Positions 1 to 9,380 of a stretch of 64,000 nucleotides of DNA are shown piece after piece; within the stretch, counting starts at the first letter, position 1, and the number at the start of each line of letters is the position of its first letter. Source of the DNA: Bacillota bacterium. Lineage in GTDB: Bacteria; Bacillota_A; Clostridia; Lachnospirales; Lachnospiraceae. Position numbers and translations under genes: made by a program. The notes under the pieces were generated by a model. It did not search any database and was not told where the DNA came from. It saw only the letters and a list, made by a program, of their open reading frames with translations. The stretch is from positions 1 to 64,000 of the forward strand of contig JAEYMU010000002.1 in the NCBI GenBank assembly GCA_023407175.1, in the 5' to 3' direction.

Positions 1-106
1 AGTGAAAACTAGTAAGACCCCTGAAAGACGATCAGGTAGATAGGACAAAGGTGGAAGTGTGGTAACACATGGAGCTGATTGTTACTAATCGGTCGAGGGC
101 TTGACC
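1..106 (+). rRNA. 23S ribosomal RNA, 3' end (partial)
   Basis: The first bases match the conserved 3' end of bacterial 23S rRNA, finishing with the typical GGTCGAGGGCTTGACC ending near position 106. The 5' part lies outside the window. No 5S gene can be placed in the 97 bases between this end and the first tRNA, so the operon continues directly into tRNA genes. Confidence 0.93.
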
Positions 107-203
107 AAAAAAGGTAAAACAGTAGAAGGAGTGAAGGAAACTCGGATGGAGTAGAAAGCGCTCTTTGGATGAAAAACATTTTCGTGTGTAGTATCAATAC
201 TTT

Positions 204-277
204 GGCCTAGTGGCTCAGTTGGTTAGAGCGCCGCCCTGTCACGGCGGAGGTCGAGGGTTCGAGTCCCTTCTGGGTCG
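204..277 (+). tRNA. tRNA-Asp (GTC)
   Basis: A full cloverleaf can be drawn: acceptor GGCCTAG pairs with CTGGGTC, the anticodon loop CTGTCAC holds GTC, and the T arm GAGGGTTCGAGTCCCTT is canonical. CCA is not encoded. It is the first gene of the tRNA cluster after 23S rRNA. Confidence 0.97.
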
Positions 278-386
278 TATGTGGTTAAACATTAAAACCA
301 CAGGATCACTTATTATAATAATGAAAGAATAAATTCCATATTATAATAAGAGTGAAATAGAAGTAAATGGCATAAAATAGTCCCAT

Positions 387-459
387 GGGATCTTAGCTCA
401 GCTGGGAGAGCATCTGCCTTACAAGCAGAGGGTCATAGGTTCGAGCCCTATAGGTCCCA
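387..459 (+). tRNA. tRNA-Val (TAC)
   Basis: Acceptor GGGATCT pairs with AGGTCCC, the anticodon loop CTTACAA holds TAC, and the T loop is GGTTCGAGCC. CCA is not encoded. It lies 109 bases after tRNA-Asp, with AT-rich spacer between. Confidence 0.97.
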
Positions 460-491
460 CTCGATACCTTAACAGGTATTGAAAGAAATAC

Positions 492-514
492 AAATTGAAT
501 ATGCTGATGTGGCT
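492..514 (+). pseudogene. Vestigial tRNA-Thr 5' fragment with its upstream spacer
   Basis: These 23 bases match 582-604 with one difference. That second copy is the spacer plus the first 12 bases of the intact tRNA-Thr gene. No tRNA body follows here, so this looks like a scar of recombination or partial duplication within the cluster. Confidence 0.5.
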
Positions 515-592
515 GATTCCTGATAGATTATTAAATTTATAGGAAAAGCAATATTGGATGGAGCACGATAGCTCTGAATTAAAATTGAATAT

Positions 593-665
593 GCCGATGT
601 GGCTCAATTGGCAGAGCAGCTGACTTGTAATCAGCAGGTTATCGGTTCGAGTCCGATCATCGGCT
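593..665 (+). tRNA. tRNA-Thr (TGT)
   Basis: Acceptor GCCGATG pairs with CATCGGC, and the anticodon loop CTTGTAA holds TGT. The T arm ATCGGTTCGAGTCCGAT is canonical. A partial copy of its 5' end lies 101 bases upstream. Confidence 0.97.
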
Positions 666-687
666 TTCAACTGAATAAGTTGATTTT

Positions 688-769
688 GGATGGGTTCCCG
701 AGTGGCCAAAGGGGGCAGACTGTAAATCTGTTAGCGACGCTTTCGAAGGTTCGAATCCTTCCCCATCCA
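688..769 (+). tRNA. tRNA-Tyr (GTA)
   Basis: This class II tRNA of 82 bases has acceptor GGATGGG pairing with CCCATCC. The anticodon stem-loop CAGACTGTAAATCTG gives GTA, and a long variable arm is present as expected for Tyr. It lies only 22 bases after tRNA-Thr. Confidence 0.97.
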
Positions 770-828
770 TTCGGTGTAAAACCGATATTCGTTTATGATA
801 AAATCTTAGACGGACTAATAAAAGGTGC

Positions 829-902
829 CGCGGGGTGGAGCAGTCTGGAAGCTCGTCGGGCTCATAACCCGAAGGTCATAGGTTCAAATCCTATCCCCGC
901 AA
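829..902 (+). tRNA. Initiator tRNA-fMet (CAT)
   Basis: The anticodon loop CTCATAA is closed by three G-C pairs (GGG/CCC), and the first base C1 is mismatched with A72. Both are hallmarks of the initiator tRNA rather than an elongator tRNA-Met. Confidence 0.95.
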
Positions 903-968
903 TTAGCTTTATCCATATTGATTCGTTTACCAGCGAAGAGGTTTCTTTGAGGAATGCGAATACACCTT

Positions 969-1041
<73 letters not shown>

Positions 1042-1060
1042 TTTTGCTTTGAATAAGCAT

Positions 1061-1133
1061 GGGATATTAGCTCAGTCGGTAGAGCACATGACTTTTAATC
1101 ATGGTGTCCCGGGTTCGAATCCCGGATGTCTCA
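1061..1133 (+). tRNA. tRNA-Lys (TTT)
   Basis: Acceptor GGGATAT pairs with ATGTCTC (one G-T and one T-G pair), and the anticodon loop CTTTTAA holds TTT. It is the last gene of the cluster and is followed at once by a terminator. Confidence 0.97.
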
Positions 1134-1138
1134 TATAG

Positions 1139-1160
1139 GACCTCATAAGAGGTCTTTTTT
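1139..1160 (+). terminator. Intrinsic terminator of the rRNA/tRNA operon
   Basis: A perfect 6-bp stem GACCTC/GAGGTC with loop ATAA is followed by six T residues, directly after tRNA-Lys. Confidence 0.9.
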
Positions 1161-1231
1161 AATTCCTAGAAAATCAATATAATAATGTAGAAACATTCCA
1201 AGCAAACCAAGTTATTTGCCTTTTTATACAA

Positions 1232-1306
1232 GAATAAGGCCTGTATCAGGGATATCATCAAGAGCAACAATACGATGCGGATATCTCTTCGGTATAGGCC
1301 TATTTT
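1232..1306. repeat. Imperfect inverted repeat in the gap before the GH5 gene
   Basis: The arm at about 1232-1256 (AATAAGGCCTGTATC then GATATC) matches the reverse complement of about 1280-1306 (GATATC then GGTATAGGCCTATTTT) with a few mismatches. It could be a hairpin in a transcript or a remnant foldback element. The rest of 1161-1424 is AT-rich and shows no gene. Confidence 0.4.
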
Positions 1307-1424
1307 ATTGCAGAACGATACAAGGGGGAAATTAACAAAGGTAAAAAATAAAAAACAGATGCATTATAATGAAAAACACTAATTGTGTATGATTAAGATA
1401 TAAAAATATTACTAATGACGAAAT

Positions 1425-1473
1425 TGGTATAATTATGTACGATAACCATAGTTAATTAGTAAGGTTAATTAAC
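1425..1473 (+). promoter_or_regulatory. Candidate extended -10 promoter and palindrome before the GH5 gene
   Basis: TGGTATAAT at 1425-1433 is an extended -10 element without a clear -35. Downstream, GTTAATTAAC (1464-1473) is a perfect 10-bp palindrome, and GTTAATTA is repeated at 1451. These could be an operator, but no regulator can be named. Confidence 0.4.
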
Positions 1474-1567
1474 GAACATACTTTATGATGATAACACCTC
1501 GTAAAGAAAGCAAGTAAAATGCATAAATTCGAGGAAAGTCATGAATTACAAAAAAGGAGGAGAATGT

Positions 1568-4500
1568 ATGAAAAAAGTCAGCAGGCACGCATGGAGGGTT
1601 GCGCTTGCAAAGGTATTAGCTGTTGTAATGCTAATAACATCAGTTATGGCATTACCACCAAATCAAGTAAAAGCTATGACCTCGCCAACACTTAGTAAAA
1701 GCACACGCAATATCTTAATCGGTAAACAGTATAATTTGGATGTAAAAAACAAGGTAAAAAATTCGACTTATCAATGGTCAAGTGGCAACAAAAAAATTGC
1801 AACCGTAACTCAGAGGGGTGTAGTTACTGGCGTTAGCAGTGGAGAAACATCTATTACTTGTAAGGTCACGACTCCAAAGGATGTTTATACTTTGAGCTGC
1901 AAGGTCACAATTATCCGACCGGCGTCAAAGCTGAAAATCAGCAATAAGGTAACTGCATTGAATGTGGGGCAGAAATATAATTTAAATCGTACATTGGTTC
2001 CTTCCACTTCCAATGATAAGACGAAATGGACCAGCAGTGATACAACAATTGCTTCACCAGATAAGAATGGTAAATTCACTGCTTTAAAGGAAGGAACGGT
2101 AACGATTACCGGTACCACCTTAAGCGGTGCCACAGATTCTAATACGATTTTAGTAGTGGATGCAGACGGTACAGCAGAAAATCAGGAAGAGTTAGAGGCT
2201 TTACTGGGAAGTGGTGTATCCGTAATATCAATCAAGACGGCAGAAGAAGTAACCTTTACGATTCCTAAGGGTGATTACAGCGGACAAAAACTGGTTGTAG
2301 ATGCACCAAATGCAGATGTTATTAATAACGGTCTCTTTTCATCCATTAATATCAAACAAATTAAGGCCAGTACTTTCTGGGAAAATGCAATTGGTAATCA
2401 TTTAAATGTCCAGGCACCAGTATCAAGAATTGTGATAGGTGCGGGAGCATCGGCATCAGTTACAGTTAGTCAGCCCAGTGCCGAGGTTACGCTGGTGAAT
2501 AATGGTACACTTAGTGGGATAGAAGTATCCGCAGCTGCTACACTGGCTATTTCGGGTACATCCTCTGGTGTTGCTACACCGGTACCTGTAACTATCAATG
2601 CTGCCGGAGTTGTTATTTCGGCAAGTATGCCATTGAATGTAATCTGTAATCAGTCGTCAGGACAGATTACGCTTTTGGAGGGAGCTCAAGGATCAACAAT
2701 TCGGGCCGCTTCCATGGATATTCTTCCGGTTATTATGGGAGAAATTGAGCCTAGTGTGGTAATAGGAGAAGGAAGCTCGGAACAGAGGATAACGGTAACA
2801 CCGATTCCCACTCCCCAGCCGGCGGTACCGACTGCAGCACCAACTCCAATACCGACAACAACACCGGTATCAACGGTAACGCCGGTGCCTACCGCAGTAC
2901 CTACCCAGGGAGATACGGTTTTTAATGAATTAAATCAATCAGATATTGTAGAAGCCATGTCACCGGGCTGGAATCTTGGCAATCAGCTGGAAGCATCTCT
3001 TGATGGCGTTCCTGGGGAAACAGCCTGGGGAAATCCTGTGATTACCGAAAAGCTTATCAAAGCAGTTAAAGCAGCAGGCTTCAAATCCATTAGAATTCCA
3101 GTATCCTATTTGAGCTACATAGGGGATGCTCCTGATTATACCATTAACAAAGAATGGCTTAATAGAATTCAGGAAGTTGTAAACTACTGTGTTAAGAATG
3201 ATATATATGCAATTATTAATGTACATGGCGATGGCTATGATACAGTAACAGGCGGATGGCTGATACCTAAGGATGAGGATCAAGCCACCATAAAGGCAAA
3301 ATATGAAGCAGTATGGGAACAGATAGCTACCAGATTTAAGGATTACGATGAGCATTTGATTTTCGAATCCATGAATGAGGTGGGAGGTTATGATACTGTT
3401 ACAACTGCGGTCTATGATAATATAAATGCATACAACCAGATTTTCCTGGATACAATTCGTCAAACAGGTGGAAATAATGATAAGAGATGGGTTTTGATTC
3501 CGGGATGGCTTACAGACATTGATAAGACAACAGGGAATATGGGCTTTAAGCTGCCGACAGACACCTATTTATCCAGTGATGTACCGGAAGGCGAAAATCG
3601 GATTATGATCTCTGTTCATTACTATACACCTTGGAGCTTCTGCGGGTCGGAAAGCGGGGACATTACCCAATGGGGTGCAAATGCCACTAATGTATTAAAG
3701 GCGGATCGTTCTTCCGGTGAGAGCCTTATGGCGGCACAGTTTGAAAAATTGTATAATACATTTACATCCGAGGGTTACCCGGTAATTGTCGGAGAATACG
3801 GTTCTATTGATAAATCGGAATATGATGCGGAAAGTGCCGATTATAGGGCATATTTTGCACAGAAGATATGTGAAAATAGTTTAAAGTATGGCTGTATTCC
3901 GGTAATATGGGACAATGGTTATAATGGAAAATATGGCTTTGCATATTTTGACAGATCCAATGCAACTGTAACTCAGCCGAAAATTGTTGCTGCAATTATG
4001 GAAGTATACAATCCGTCAGATGAGGAAGGTACCTCCACAGCAATAAGCCTGGATAAAGAAACACTTACTATGAAGATGTATGGAGCGGCTCAAACACTGC
4101 ATACCGTTTTAACACCAGGCGATTCCGAAGACACGATTAAATGGTCTTCAAGCGATGAAAAAGTAGCGACCGTATCAAATAGCGGTGTGGTGAAAGCATT
4201 CTCTCTCGGAACAGCCATTATTACGGCTTCCGCAAACGGTCATCAGGCGCAATGCACTGTAACCGTTGAAGAATCCGCTAATGTCATGGTTGAATTGGTA
4301 GCATATTCGGCAAACTGGTCCAGTGCCACAAGCCTTGACTGTGCCGAGATTACGGAGGATGGAGGAACTTTTACACTTACAGCCACAGGTTCAGAGGATC
4401 TGATGTCAAAATTGGTTGCATTATATTTAAAGGACATCCGGGTGGAAAGCGGAATGGCAACATCCTCAAAAGCTACCAGTGCAAAAATCCTGATCAATTC

Positions 4501-5641
4501 GGTGAAGTTAAATGGAGTTGCGTGCACAGTAAACCAGACAACGGCGGAAAATGCAATAAGTAGTAGTGGAGTATTGAATTTTGATCTGATTAATATCTGG
4601 GCGGCTATGTCAAAAATTAATGAGGTAGAGCTTGTGGATGCTAATCAGGATTATTATAGGATCAATGCCGCAGATTATCAGGATGTGAATACAATTGAAG
4701 TCACTTTCACTGTATCTGATGTAACTATATCCGATAATTCAACAACACCTACTCCTACACCTGGAGCAGAAGACCCGGATGTAACAACAATACCGATCAG
4801 CTCTGTTAAATATGATTTTGAAGTTGCCGGAGTTACGAATGAAACGAGCTTGACCTTTAATGCGCAGGACACCAACTGGAAGGGATATTCGGAAGATATC
4901 GCACTGAATGGGGACGGAAATTACTCCGTAACTATTAATATGGAGAATGTAAGCGGTTTGACCAATCTGGGCTATTTTACGCAGATAGAAGGAAGCGGTA
5001 TTACAGCGAAACTGACCAAGGTGACAGTAAATGGAGAATATGAGCTGACGGCTTCCGGGACAGCCCAAGTAGGAACCGCGAATCAGAACGGTTATGCAAA
5101 TATCTGGAATACAAATGCAGATACTAAAGTAGCTGAGGGTTCAAATGCTTACCTGGAGGTAAACAGTGAAAAATCCGGTATCAACTTTTATGTAGTTGAG
5201 GAAGAGGAAGATAATACTCCAACTGTAACGCCAATCAGCTCAATCAAATATGATTTTACAGTTGCAGGGATTACAAATGAAACCAGCTTAACCTTTAATA
5301 CGCAGGACACCAATTGGAAGGGATATTCAGAAGATATTGCCCTGAACGGAGATGGGACTTACTCTGTGACCATCACGATAGAGAATGTAAATGGTCTGAC
5401 CAATTTGGGCTACTTTACCCAGATAGAAGGAAGCGGTATTACAGCGACGCTGACCAAAGTGACAGTGAATGGAACCTATGAATTAACGGCCTCCGGCACA
5501 GCCCAGGTAGGAACGGCGAATCAGAACGGCTATGCAAATATCTGGAACACAAATGCAGATACTAAAGTGGCCGAGGGTTCGAATTCCTATATGGAGGTAA
5601 ACAGTGAAAAATCCGGCATTATCTTTTATGTTATCGGATAA
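1568..5641 (+). CDS. Secreted multidomain GH5 endoglucanase-type glycoside hydrolase
   Basis: This 1357-residue secreted enzyme most likely cleaves cellulose or a related beta-glucan outside the cell. The start at 1568 is chosen because AAAAAGGAGG lies 8 bases upstream; an earlier in-frame ATG at 1541 has no such site. A signal peptide covers about residues 1-37. Two Big_2 Ig-like domains (about 41-197) follow, then a beta-rich region I cannot assign (about 200-405) and a Pro/Thr linker (about 410-448). The GH5 catalytic domain spans about 455-815, with proposed acid/base Glu604 in SMNEVG and nucleophile Glu743 in VGEYG. A third Big_2 domain (about 824-905), an unassigned carbohydrate-binding-like region and two near-identical 134-residue modules (1077-1210, 1223-1356) complete it. 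No dockerin or sortase motif is seen. Exact substrate is not determined. Confidence 0.85.
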   Translation: MKKVSRHAWRVALAKVLAVVMLITSVMALPPNQVKAMTSPTLSKSTRNILIGKQYNLDVKNKVKNSTYQWSSGNKKIATVTQRGVVTGVSSGETSITCKVTTPKDVYTLSCKVTIIRPASKLKISNKVTALNVGQKYNLNRTLVPSTSNDKTKWTSSDTTIASPDKNGKFTALKEGTVTITGTTLSGATDSNTILVVDADGTAENQEELEALLGSGVSVISIKTAEEVTFTIPKGDYSGQKLVVDAPNADVINNGLFSSINIKQIKASTFWENAIGNHLNVQAPVSRIVIGAGASASVTVSQPSAEVTLVNNGTLSGIEVSAAATLAISGTSSGVATPVPVTINAAGVVISASMPLNVICNQSSGQITLLEGAQGSTIRAASMDILPVIMGEIEPSVVIGEGSSEQRITVTPIPTPQPAVPTAAPTPIPTTTPVSTVTPVPTAVPTQGDTVFNELNQSDIVEAMSPGWNLGNQLEASLDGVPGETAWGNPVITEKLIKAVKAAGFKSIRIPVSYLSYIGDAPDYTINKEWLNRIQEVVNYCVKNDIYAIINVHGDGYDTVTGGWLIPKDEDQATIKAKYEAVWEQIATRFKDYDEHLIFESMNEVGGYDTVTTAVYDNINAYNQIFLDTIRQTGGNNDKRWVLIPGWLTDIDKTTGNMGFKLPTDTYLSSDVPEGENRIMISVHYYTPWSFCGSESGDITQWGANATNVLKADRSSGESLMAAQFEKLYNTFTSEGYPVIVGEYGSIDKSEYDAESADYRAYFAQKICENSLKYGCIPVIWDNGYNGKYGFAYFDRSNATVTQPKIVAAIMEVYNPSDEEGTSTAISLDKETLTMKMYGAAQTLHTVLTPGDSEDTIKWSSSDEKVATVSNSGVVKAFSLGTAIITASANGHQAQCTVTVEESANVMVELVAYSANWSSATSLDCAEITEDGGTFTLTATGSEDLMSKLVALYLKDIRVESGMATSSKATSAKILINSVKLNGVACTVNQTTAENAISSSGVLNFDLINIWAAMSKINEVELVDANQDYYRINAADYQDVNTIEVTFTVSDVTISDNSTTPTPTPGAEDPDVTTIPISSVKYDFEVAGVTNETSLTFNAQDTNWKGYSEDIALNGDGNYSVTINMENVSGLTNLGYFTQIEGSGITAKLTKVTVNGEYELTASGTAQVGTANQNGYANIWNTNADTKVAEGSNAYLEVNSEKSGINFYVVEEEEDNTPTVTPISSIKYDFTVAGITNETSLTFNTQDTNWKGYSEDIALNGDGTYSVTITIENVNGLTNLGYFTQIEGSGITATLTKVTVNGTYELTASGTAQVGTANQNGYANIWNTNADTKVAEGSNSYMEVNSEKSGIIFYVIG
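4796..5635 (+). repeat. Tandem 402-bp repeat encoding two C-terminal modules of the GH5 protein
   Basis: 4796-5197 and 5234-5635 each encode 134 residues and differ at about 14 positions, so they are roughly 90% identical in protein. Both contain QDTNWKGYSEDIAL and GTANQNGYANIWNTNADTK. A short acidic/Thr-Pro linker separates them. High aromatic, Asn and Gly content and the terminal position suggest carbohydrate binding, but I do not recognise the family. Confidence 0.9.
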
Positions 5642-5723
5642 TTAGATTAAAAATGATGGAAGCCTGCGGAAGAAGTTAACAGAAAAAGAGTGCTTATTTC
5701 GCACAGACAGAATGATTGAAAAA

Positions 5724-5809
5724 GGGGAAGTATATCCTTTTCGGAAAGGTCTGAATACCTACTTTAAAATATGTAGGTATGGACTGAGGGAGAAAGGAAA
5801 TACTTCCCC
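5724..5809. repeat. 86-bp nested foldback element
   Basis: Outer arms 5724-5740 and 5793-5809 are inverted repeats matching at 16 of 17 positions (GGGGAAGTATATCCTTT against AAAGGAAATACTTCCCC). A second stem lies inside: GTC at 5749-5751 pairs with GAC at 5782-5784, and ATACCTAC pairs with GTAGGTAT. No T run follows, so it is not a plain terminator. The rest of the gap 5642-6139 shows no convincing gene, only a small hairpin CGTTCC/GGAACG at 6070-6086. Confidence 0.7.
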
Positions 5810-6139
5810 TGAAATATTTATCCAGGAATCGACAAGGTATTTGTCAATGACTTTAAAGAATGGGAACTTTAGAAAATATCTTAATAAAATGCAGCAGTAC
5901 ATACGGTAATGTATCGGTTTCTCTTCTCCTAAAAAATCTACCTAGAAACCAATACAAATATTTTACGACGGCGATGCGAATTTAAGCATAATTCATCATA
6001 GACAATACCACCTAAAAAAATATATTATAAAGATAAGAGGAAATATAAATTTATGAATAAGGTATGGAGCGTTCCTTCAGGGAACGATAGATAAGAAGGG
6101 CTTAGCTTCGGTATGTTATAATTAAGGAAGGAGGACTCA

Positions 6140-6859
6140 ATGCTGCAGGATCAAATAGAACAGTTAAAGAAATGGATTGATCAAAGCAATCATACGGTTT
6201 TCTTTGGAGGCGCCGGTGTGTCCACAGAAAGTGGGATACCGGATTTTCGCAGTACGGACGGTTTGTACCATATGAAATATCAATACCCGCCGGAGACTAT
6301 TTTAAGCCATAGCTTCTTTATGAGCAAGACAAAGGAGTTTTATGAATTCTACCGGGATAAGATGATTTATCAGGATGCTTTGCCTAATATAACTCACATA
6401 AAACTGGCCTCTCTGGAAAAAGAGGGACGGCTTGAGGGTGTGATAACACAAAATATTGACGGGCTTCATCAAAGGGCAGGAAGCAAAAGCGTGGTCGAGC
6501 TGCATGGTTCCATACTGCGTAATTATTGTATGAAGTGTAACCGTTATTACGATTTTAATGATATCATGAAGCAGGACAAAATACCGATCTGTGATTGCGG
6601 CGGGATTATCAAGCCGGATGTAGTTTTGTATGAGGAGCCATTAAAGGACGAGGTAATCAGGGAAGCAGTCCGGTTGATCTCTGCATCGGAGCTCTTAATC
6701 ATCGGAGGAACCTCCCTTAGTGTATATCCGGCCGCGGGACTGATCCGATACTATGAGGGGGACAGGCTCGTACTGATTAATAAAACAACGACGGCATTGG
6801 ATAAAGAGGCCAATCTTCTGATACAGGCATCTCTGGGAGAAGTGTTTTCGGCACTTTAG
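6140..6859 (+). CDS. cobB: NAD-dependent protein deacylase, Sir2 family
   Basis: This 239-residue sirtuin removes acyl groups from lysine using NAD+, giving nicotinamide and O-acyl-ADP-ribose in the cytoplasm. Visible motifs are the NAD-binding GAGVSTESGIPDFRS (about 24-38), TQNIDGLHQRAG, and the catalytic histidine in VELHGS. Zinc cysteines CMKC and CDCGG follow. Length is typical for the short bacterial class. The start has GGAAGGAGG at proper spacing. It stands alone: the GH5 gene lies about 500 bases upstream and the next gene starts 110 bases downstream. Targets cannot be told from sequence. Confidence 0.95.
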   Translation: MLQDQIEQLKKWIDQSNHTVFFGGAGVSTESGIPDFRSTDGLYHMKYQYPPETILSHSFFMSKTKEFYEFYRDKMIYQDALPNITHIKLASLEKEGRLEGVITQNIDGLHQRAGSKSVVELHGSILRNYCMKCNRYYDFNDIMKQDKIPICDCGGIIKPDVVLYEEPLKDEVIREAVRLISASELLIIGGTSLSVYPAAGLIRYYEGDRLVLINKTTTALDKEANLLIQASLGEVFSAL

Positions 6860-6969
6860 CTTGGCTGTGTGAAAATAGTACATAGACTAAAAAATCCTTA
6901 TGAATTATAATGTAGTTTAAATTAATGATACATTTGATAAAGTATAATATTACTTACGAGGAGATTCAC

Positions 6970-9183
6970 ATGAATTTTACTTTACCAAAGAATAGAACCG
7001 TACCGATTATCCTGTTTGCTGTCATAAGCATCGTAGGGTCCTTGATGTTGGGGCTATATCAGTTAAACAAAATAGCGCAATATAGCTACAAGGAGAAATT
7101 GAACACCTATGATTCCCTTACGGAAAATGTAGTTTCCATAGTTAATCAGGAAATTACCAATACTTATCAATCTCTACAGGATGCAGCCACTTTGATGGCG
7201 AAGTCCCATAATCTGAAGAAGGAAGAAATAGAGGAACTTCTTCCTGTTCTTGCCCAAAATAAAGCCTATCTTGATCTGGCAATTGTAGATACAAGGGGTA
7301 TGGGCTATGATTTGGCAGGCAACTCTGTGGACGCCTCCTCACAATCCTGTTTTATAAAAGCAAGGCAGGGTGAGCTTAGCGTTTCAGAAAATCTAATAGA
7401 TACTCCAGAGAATGAACCGGCTATCATGATAGCGGTCCCAATAATCAATCAGGAAGTGAATCAGGGCGTCTTACTGGCATATATAAATGCTAATATAGAA
7501 AAATTTACTCCGTTGAAAAGCGAACTGGAGCAGGGAAGCCGGATCTATATTCTAAATGAGAACAAGGAATTAATCTTTTATTTTCAGGATACGGATTTAA
7601 GTGAATTTGATTATAAAAGTGTTATTGCTGAGGGAATTTTGCGGGAGGAGGCAGAGAAAGAGCTGCCATCCATAAGCTTTTGGGATTTCTATGGAAGTAA
7701 TGAGAAGAAAGAGGTATCCTATCTATGGGAGGAAGAACAGCTGGGGCAAAACCACTGGTCCTTATTGATTGGCAGGGTAAATAATATCACTCCATTCTCT
7801 CAGGGAGTACTGCGGATTACCAATTCCTACTGGATTTTTATCTTCGTTGGTATATTCCTGCTTTTTCTGCTGATCATTGGCATACAGAGAAGATCCAATT
7901 ATAAAATAATTAAAATGCTTTATCTTGATCCGGTGACCGGAGGAGATAACTGGTACCGATTTCGTATTACTGCAAATAAAATATTATCCGGTAAGCAGCT
8001 CGATAAAAGAAAATTTGCGATGATTAATTTTGATATCACACGCTTTAAGGTAATTAATGATATCTATGGTTATCAAAAGGGAGACGAGGTTTTAAAGGAA
8101 ATATATTTGGTAGTAAGAAGATGGAGCAGGCTGGGAGAGCCTCTGACCAGATATGCGGCGGACCAGTTCTATATATTTATGTCCTTTCAAGAGGAGGAAG
8201 AAATCACACAAAGAATTAATGAACTGAATGCCCGGCTGCATCAGCTTCATTATATCGCGGCTGCAAGAATTACCTATGGGGTATATATTATAACGGAGGA
8301 GTCGGATTCTGTTGACCGGATGGGGCAGTTTGCAAGTATTGCAAAGAATAACTGTAAGCATAGCACAGAAGGGTTGATTTCATTTTTTGATGATTCTGCC
8401 AGAGACAAGCTCCTTTATGAAGAAAATATTGAAAAAACAATGAATGATGCACTCCTTAATCATGAATTTGAGGTTTATTTACAGCCGAAGTATACTGCCG
8501 TAGGAGAAAGGATATCCGGTGCAGAGGCTCTGGTTCGCTGGTTTAATAAGGATGGAGATATGATTTCTCCGGGCTTTTTTATACCAGTATTTGAGAAAAA
8601 CGGCTTCATTAAAAAATTGGATTATTATATGCTAAAAAAGGTTTGCTCTCTTATCAGGGAGTGGCTGGATCAAGGCTATGAACCGATACCGATCTCTGTA
8701 AATATATCCCGGCTGCATTTTGCCAATCCCCAGTTAGCCCAGATTATTTGCGGTATTGTGGATGATTATCGTATTCCCCATAATTTAATTGAGCTGGAGC
8801 TGACAGAAAGTGCATTTCTCCAGAATAAACAGACCTTGATTGAGACGGTTATTCTGCTAAGAAATTATGGCTTTCTTGTTTCTATGGATGATTTTGGAGC
8901 GGGTTATTCCTCGCTGAATTCCCTGAAGGATTTGCCGCTGGATGTGGTAAAGCTGGATGGAGAGCTGTTTCGTATGACAAGTGAGGTTGAACGAGGCCTT
9001 ACGGTAATCCGCAATACCATAACCATGGCAAAGGATCTGCACATGAAGGTGGTAGCAGAATGTATCGAGACAAGGGAGCAGGTGGAATACCTGTGTGCGG
9101 TGGGCTGTGATATGATCCAGGGCTATTATTTTGCAAAGCCGATGCCTGCAAAGCAGTTTGAAGAAAGGTATTTTATTGCCTGA
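6970..9183 (+). CDS. Membrane protein with degenerate GGDEF and EAL (cyclic-di-GMP phosphodiesterase) domains
   Basis: This 737-residue signalling protein probably hydrolyses cyclic di-GMP. A transmembrane helix near residues 8-30, an extracytoplasmic sensor region and a second helix near 285-305 are followed by GGDEF and EAL domains. The GGDEF signature is replaced by AADQF at 396-400, so cyclase activity is unlikely; the domain may be regulatory. The EAL domain keeps Glu519 in EALVRW, the Asn of SVNISRLHF, LELTES, DDFGAGYSSL, VVKLDGE, the Glu of AECIET and Gln in MIQGYYFAKPM, so phosphodiesterase activity is expected. The start at 6970 has GAGGAG 5 to 7 bases upstream, favoured over an in-frame ATG at 6925. 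Confidence 0.9.
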   Translation: MNFTLPKNRTVPIILFAVISIVGSLMLGLYQLNKIAQYSYKEKLNTYDSLTENVVSIVNQEITNTYQSLQDAATLMAKSHNLKKEEIEELLPVLAQNKAYLDLAIVDTRGMGYDLAGNSVDASSQSCFIKARQGELSVSENLIDTPENEPAIMIAVPIINQEVNQGVLLAYINANIEKFTPLKSELEQGSRIYILNENKELIFYFQDTDLSEFDYKSVIAEGILREEAEKELPSISFWDFYGSNEKKEVSYLWEEEQLGQNHWSLLIGRVNNITPFSQGVLRITNSYWIFIFVGIFLLFLLIIGIQRRSNYKIIKMLYLDPVTGGDNWYRFRITANKILSGKQLDKRKFAMINFDITRFKVINDIYGYQKGDEVLKEIYLVVRRWSRLGEPLTRYAADQFYIFMSFQEEEEITQRINELNARLHQLHYIAAARITYGVYIITEESDSVDRMGQFASIAKNNCKHSTEGLISFFDDSARDKLLYEENIEKTMNDALLNHEFEVYLQPKYTAVGERISGAEALVRWFNKDGDMISPGFFIPVFEKNGFIKKLDYYMLKKVCSLIREWLDQGYEPIPISVNISRLHFANPQLAQIICGIVDDYRIPHNLIELELTESAFLQNKQTLIETVILLRNYGFLVSMDDFGAGYSSLNSLKDLPLDVVKLDGELFRMTSEVERGLTVIRNTITMAKDLHMKVVAECIETREQVEYLCAVGCDMIQGYYFAKPMPAKQFEERYFIA

Positions 9184-9380
9184 TTTACATATTATTGCAA
9201 TTGTATTGGGGGTTTTTGCAAAGAGAAAGGGGAGTATTTCAGGGAATATGTGTTCATAATTGTGTGTTTTTACTAAGTGGATATTTTTCTATTAGAATCA
9301 TTTAAATGTGTGTTTAAATTGCATATTGTTTTGTCACCGTATTTATAGTATATTTATAGGTACATGAGCATAATATAAGC

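Noticed and set aside
4796..5635. CRISPR or satellite array
   Set aside because: The two 402-bp units are in frame and encode a duplicated protein module; no short regularly spaced repeats exist anywhere in the window.
5712..5909. 65-codon open frame after the GH5 gene
   Set aside because: It lacks a ribosome binding site, resembles no family and is largely made of the foldback element at 5724-5809.
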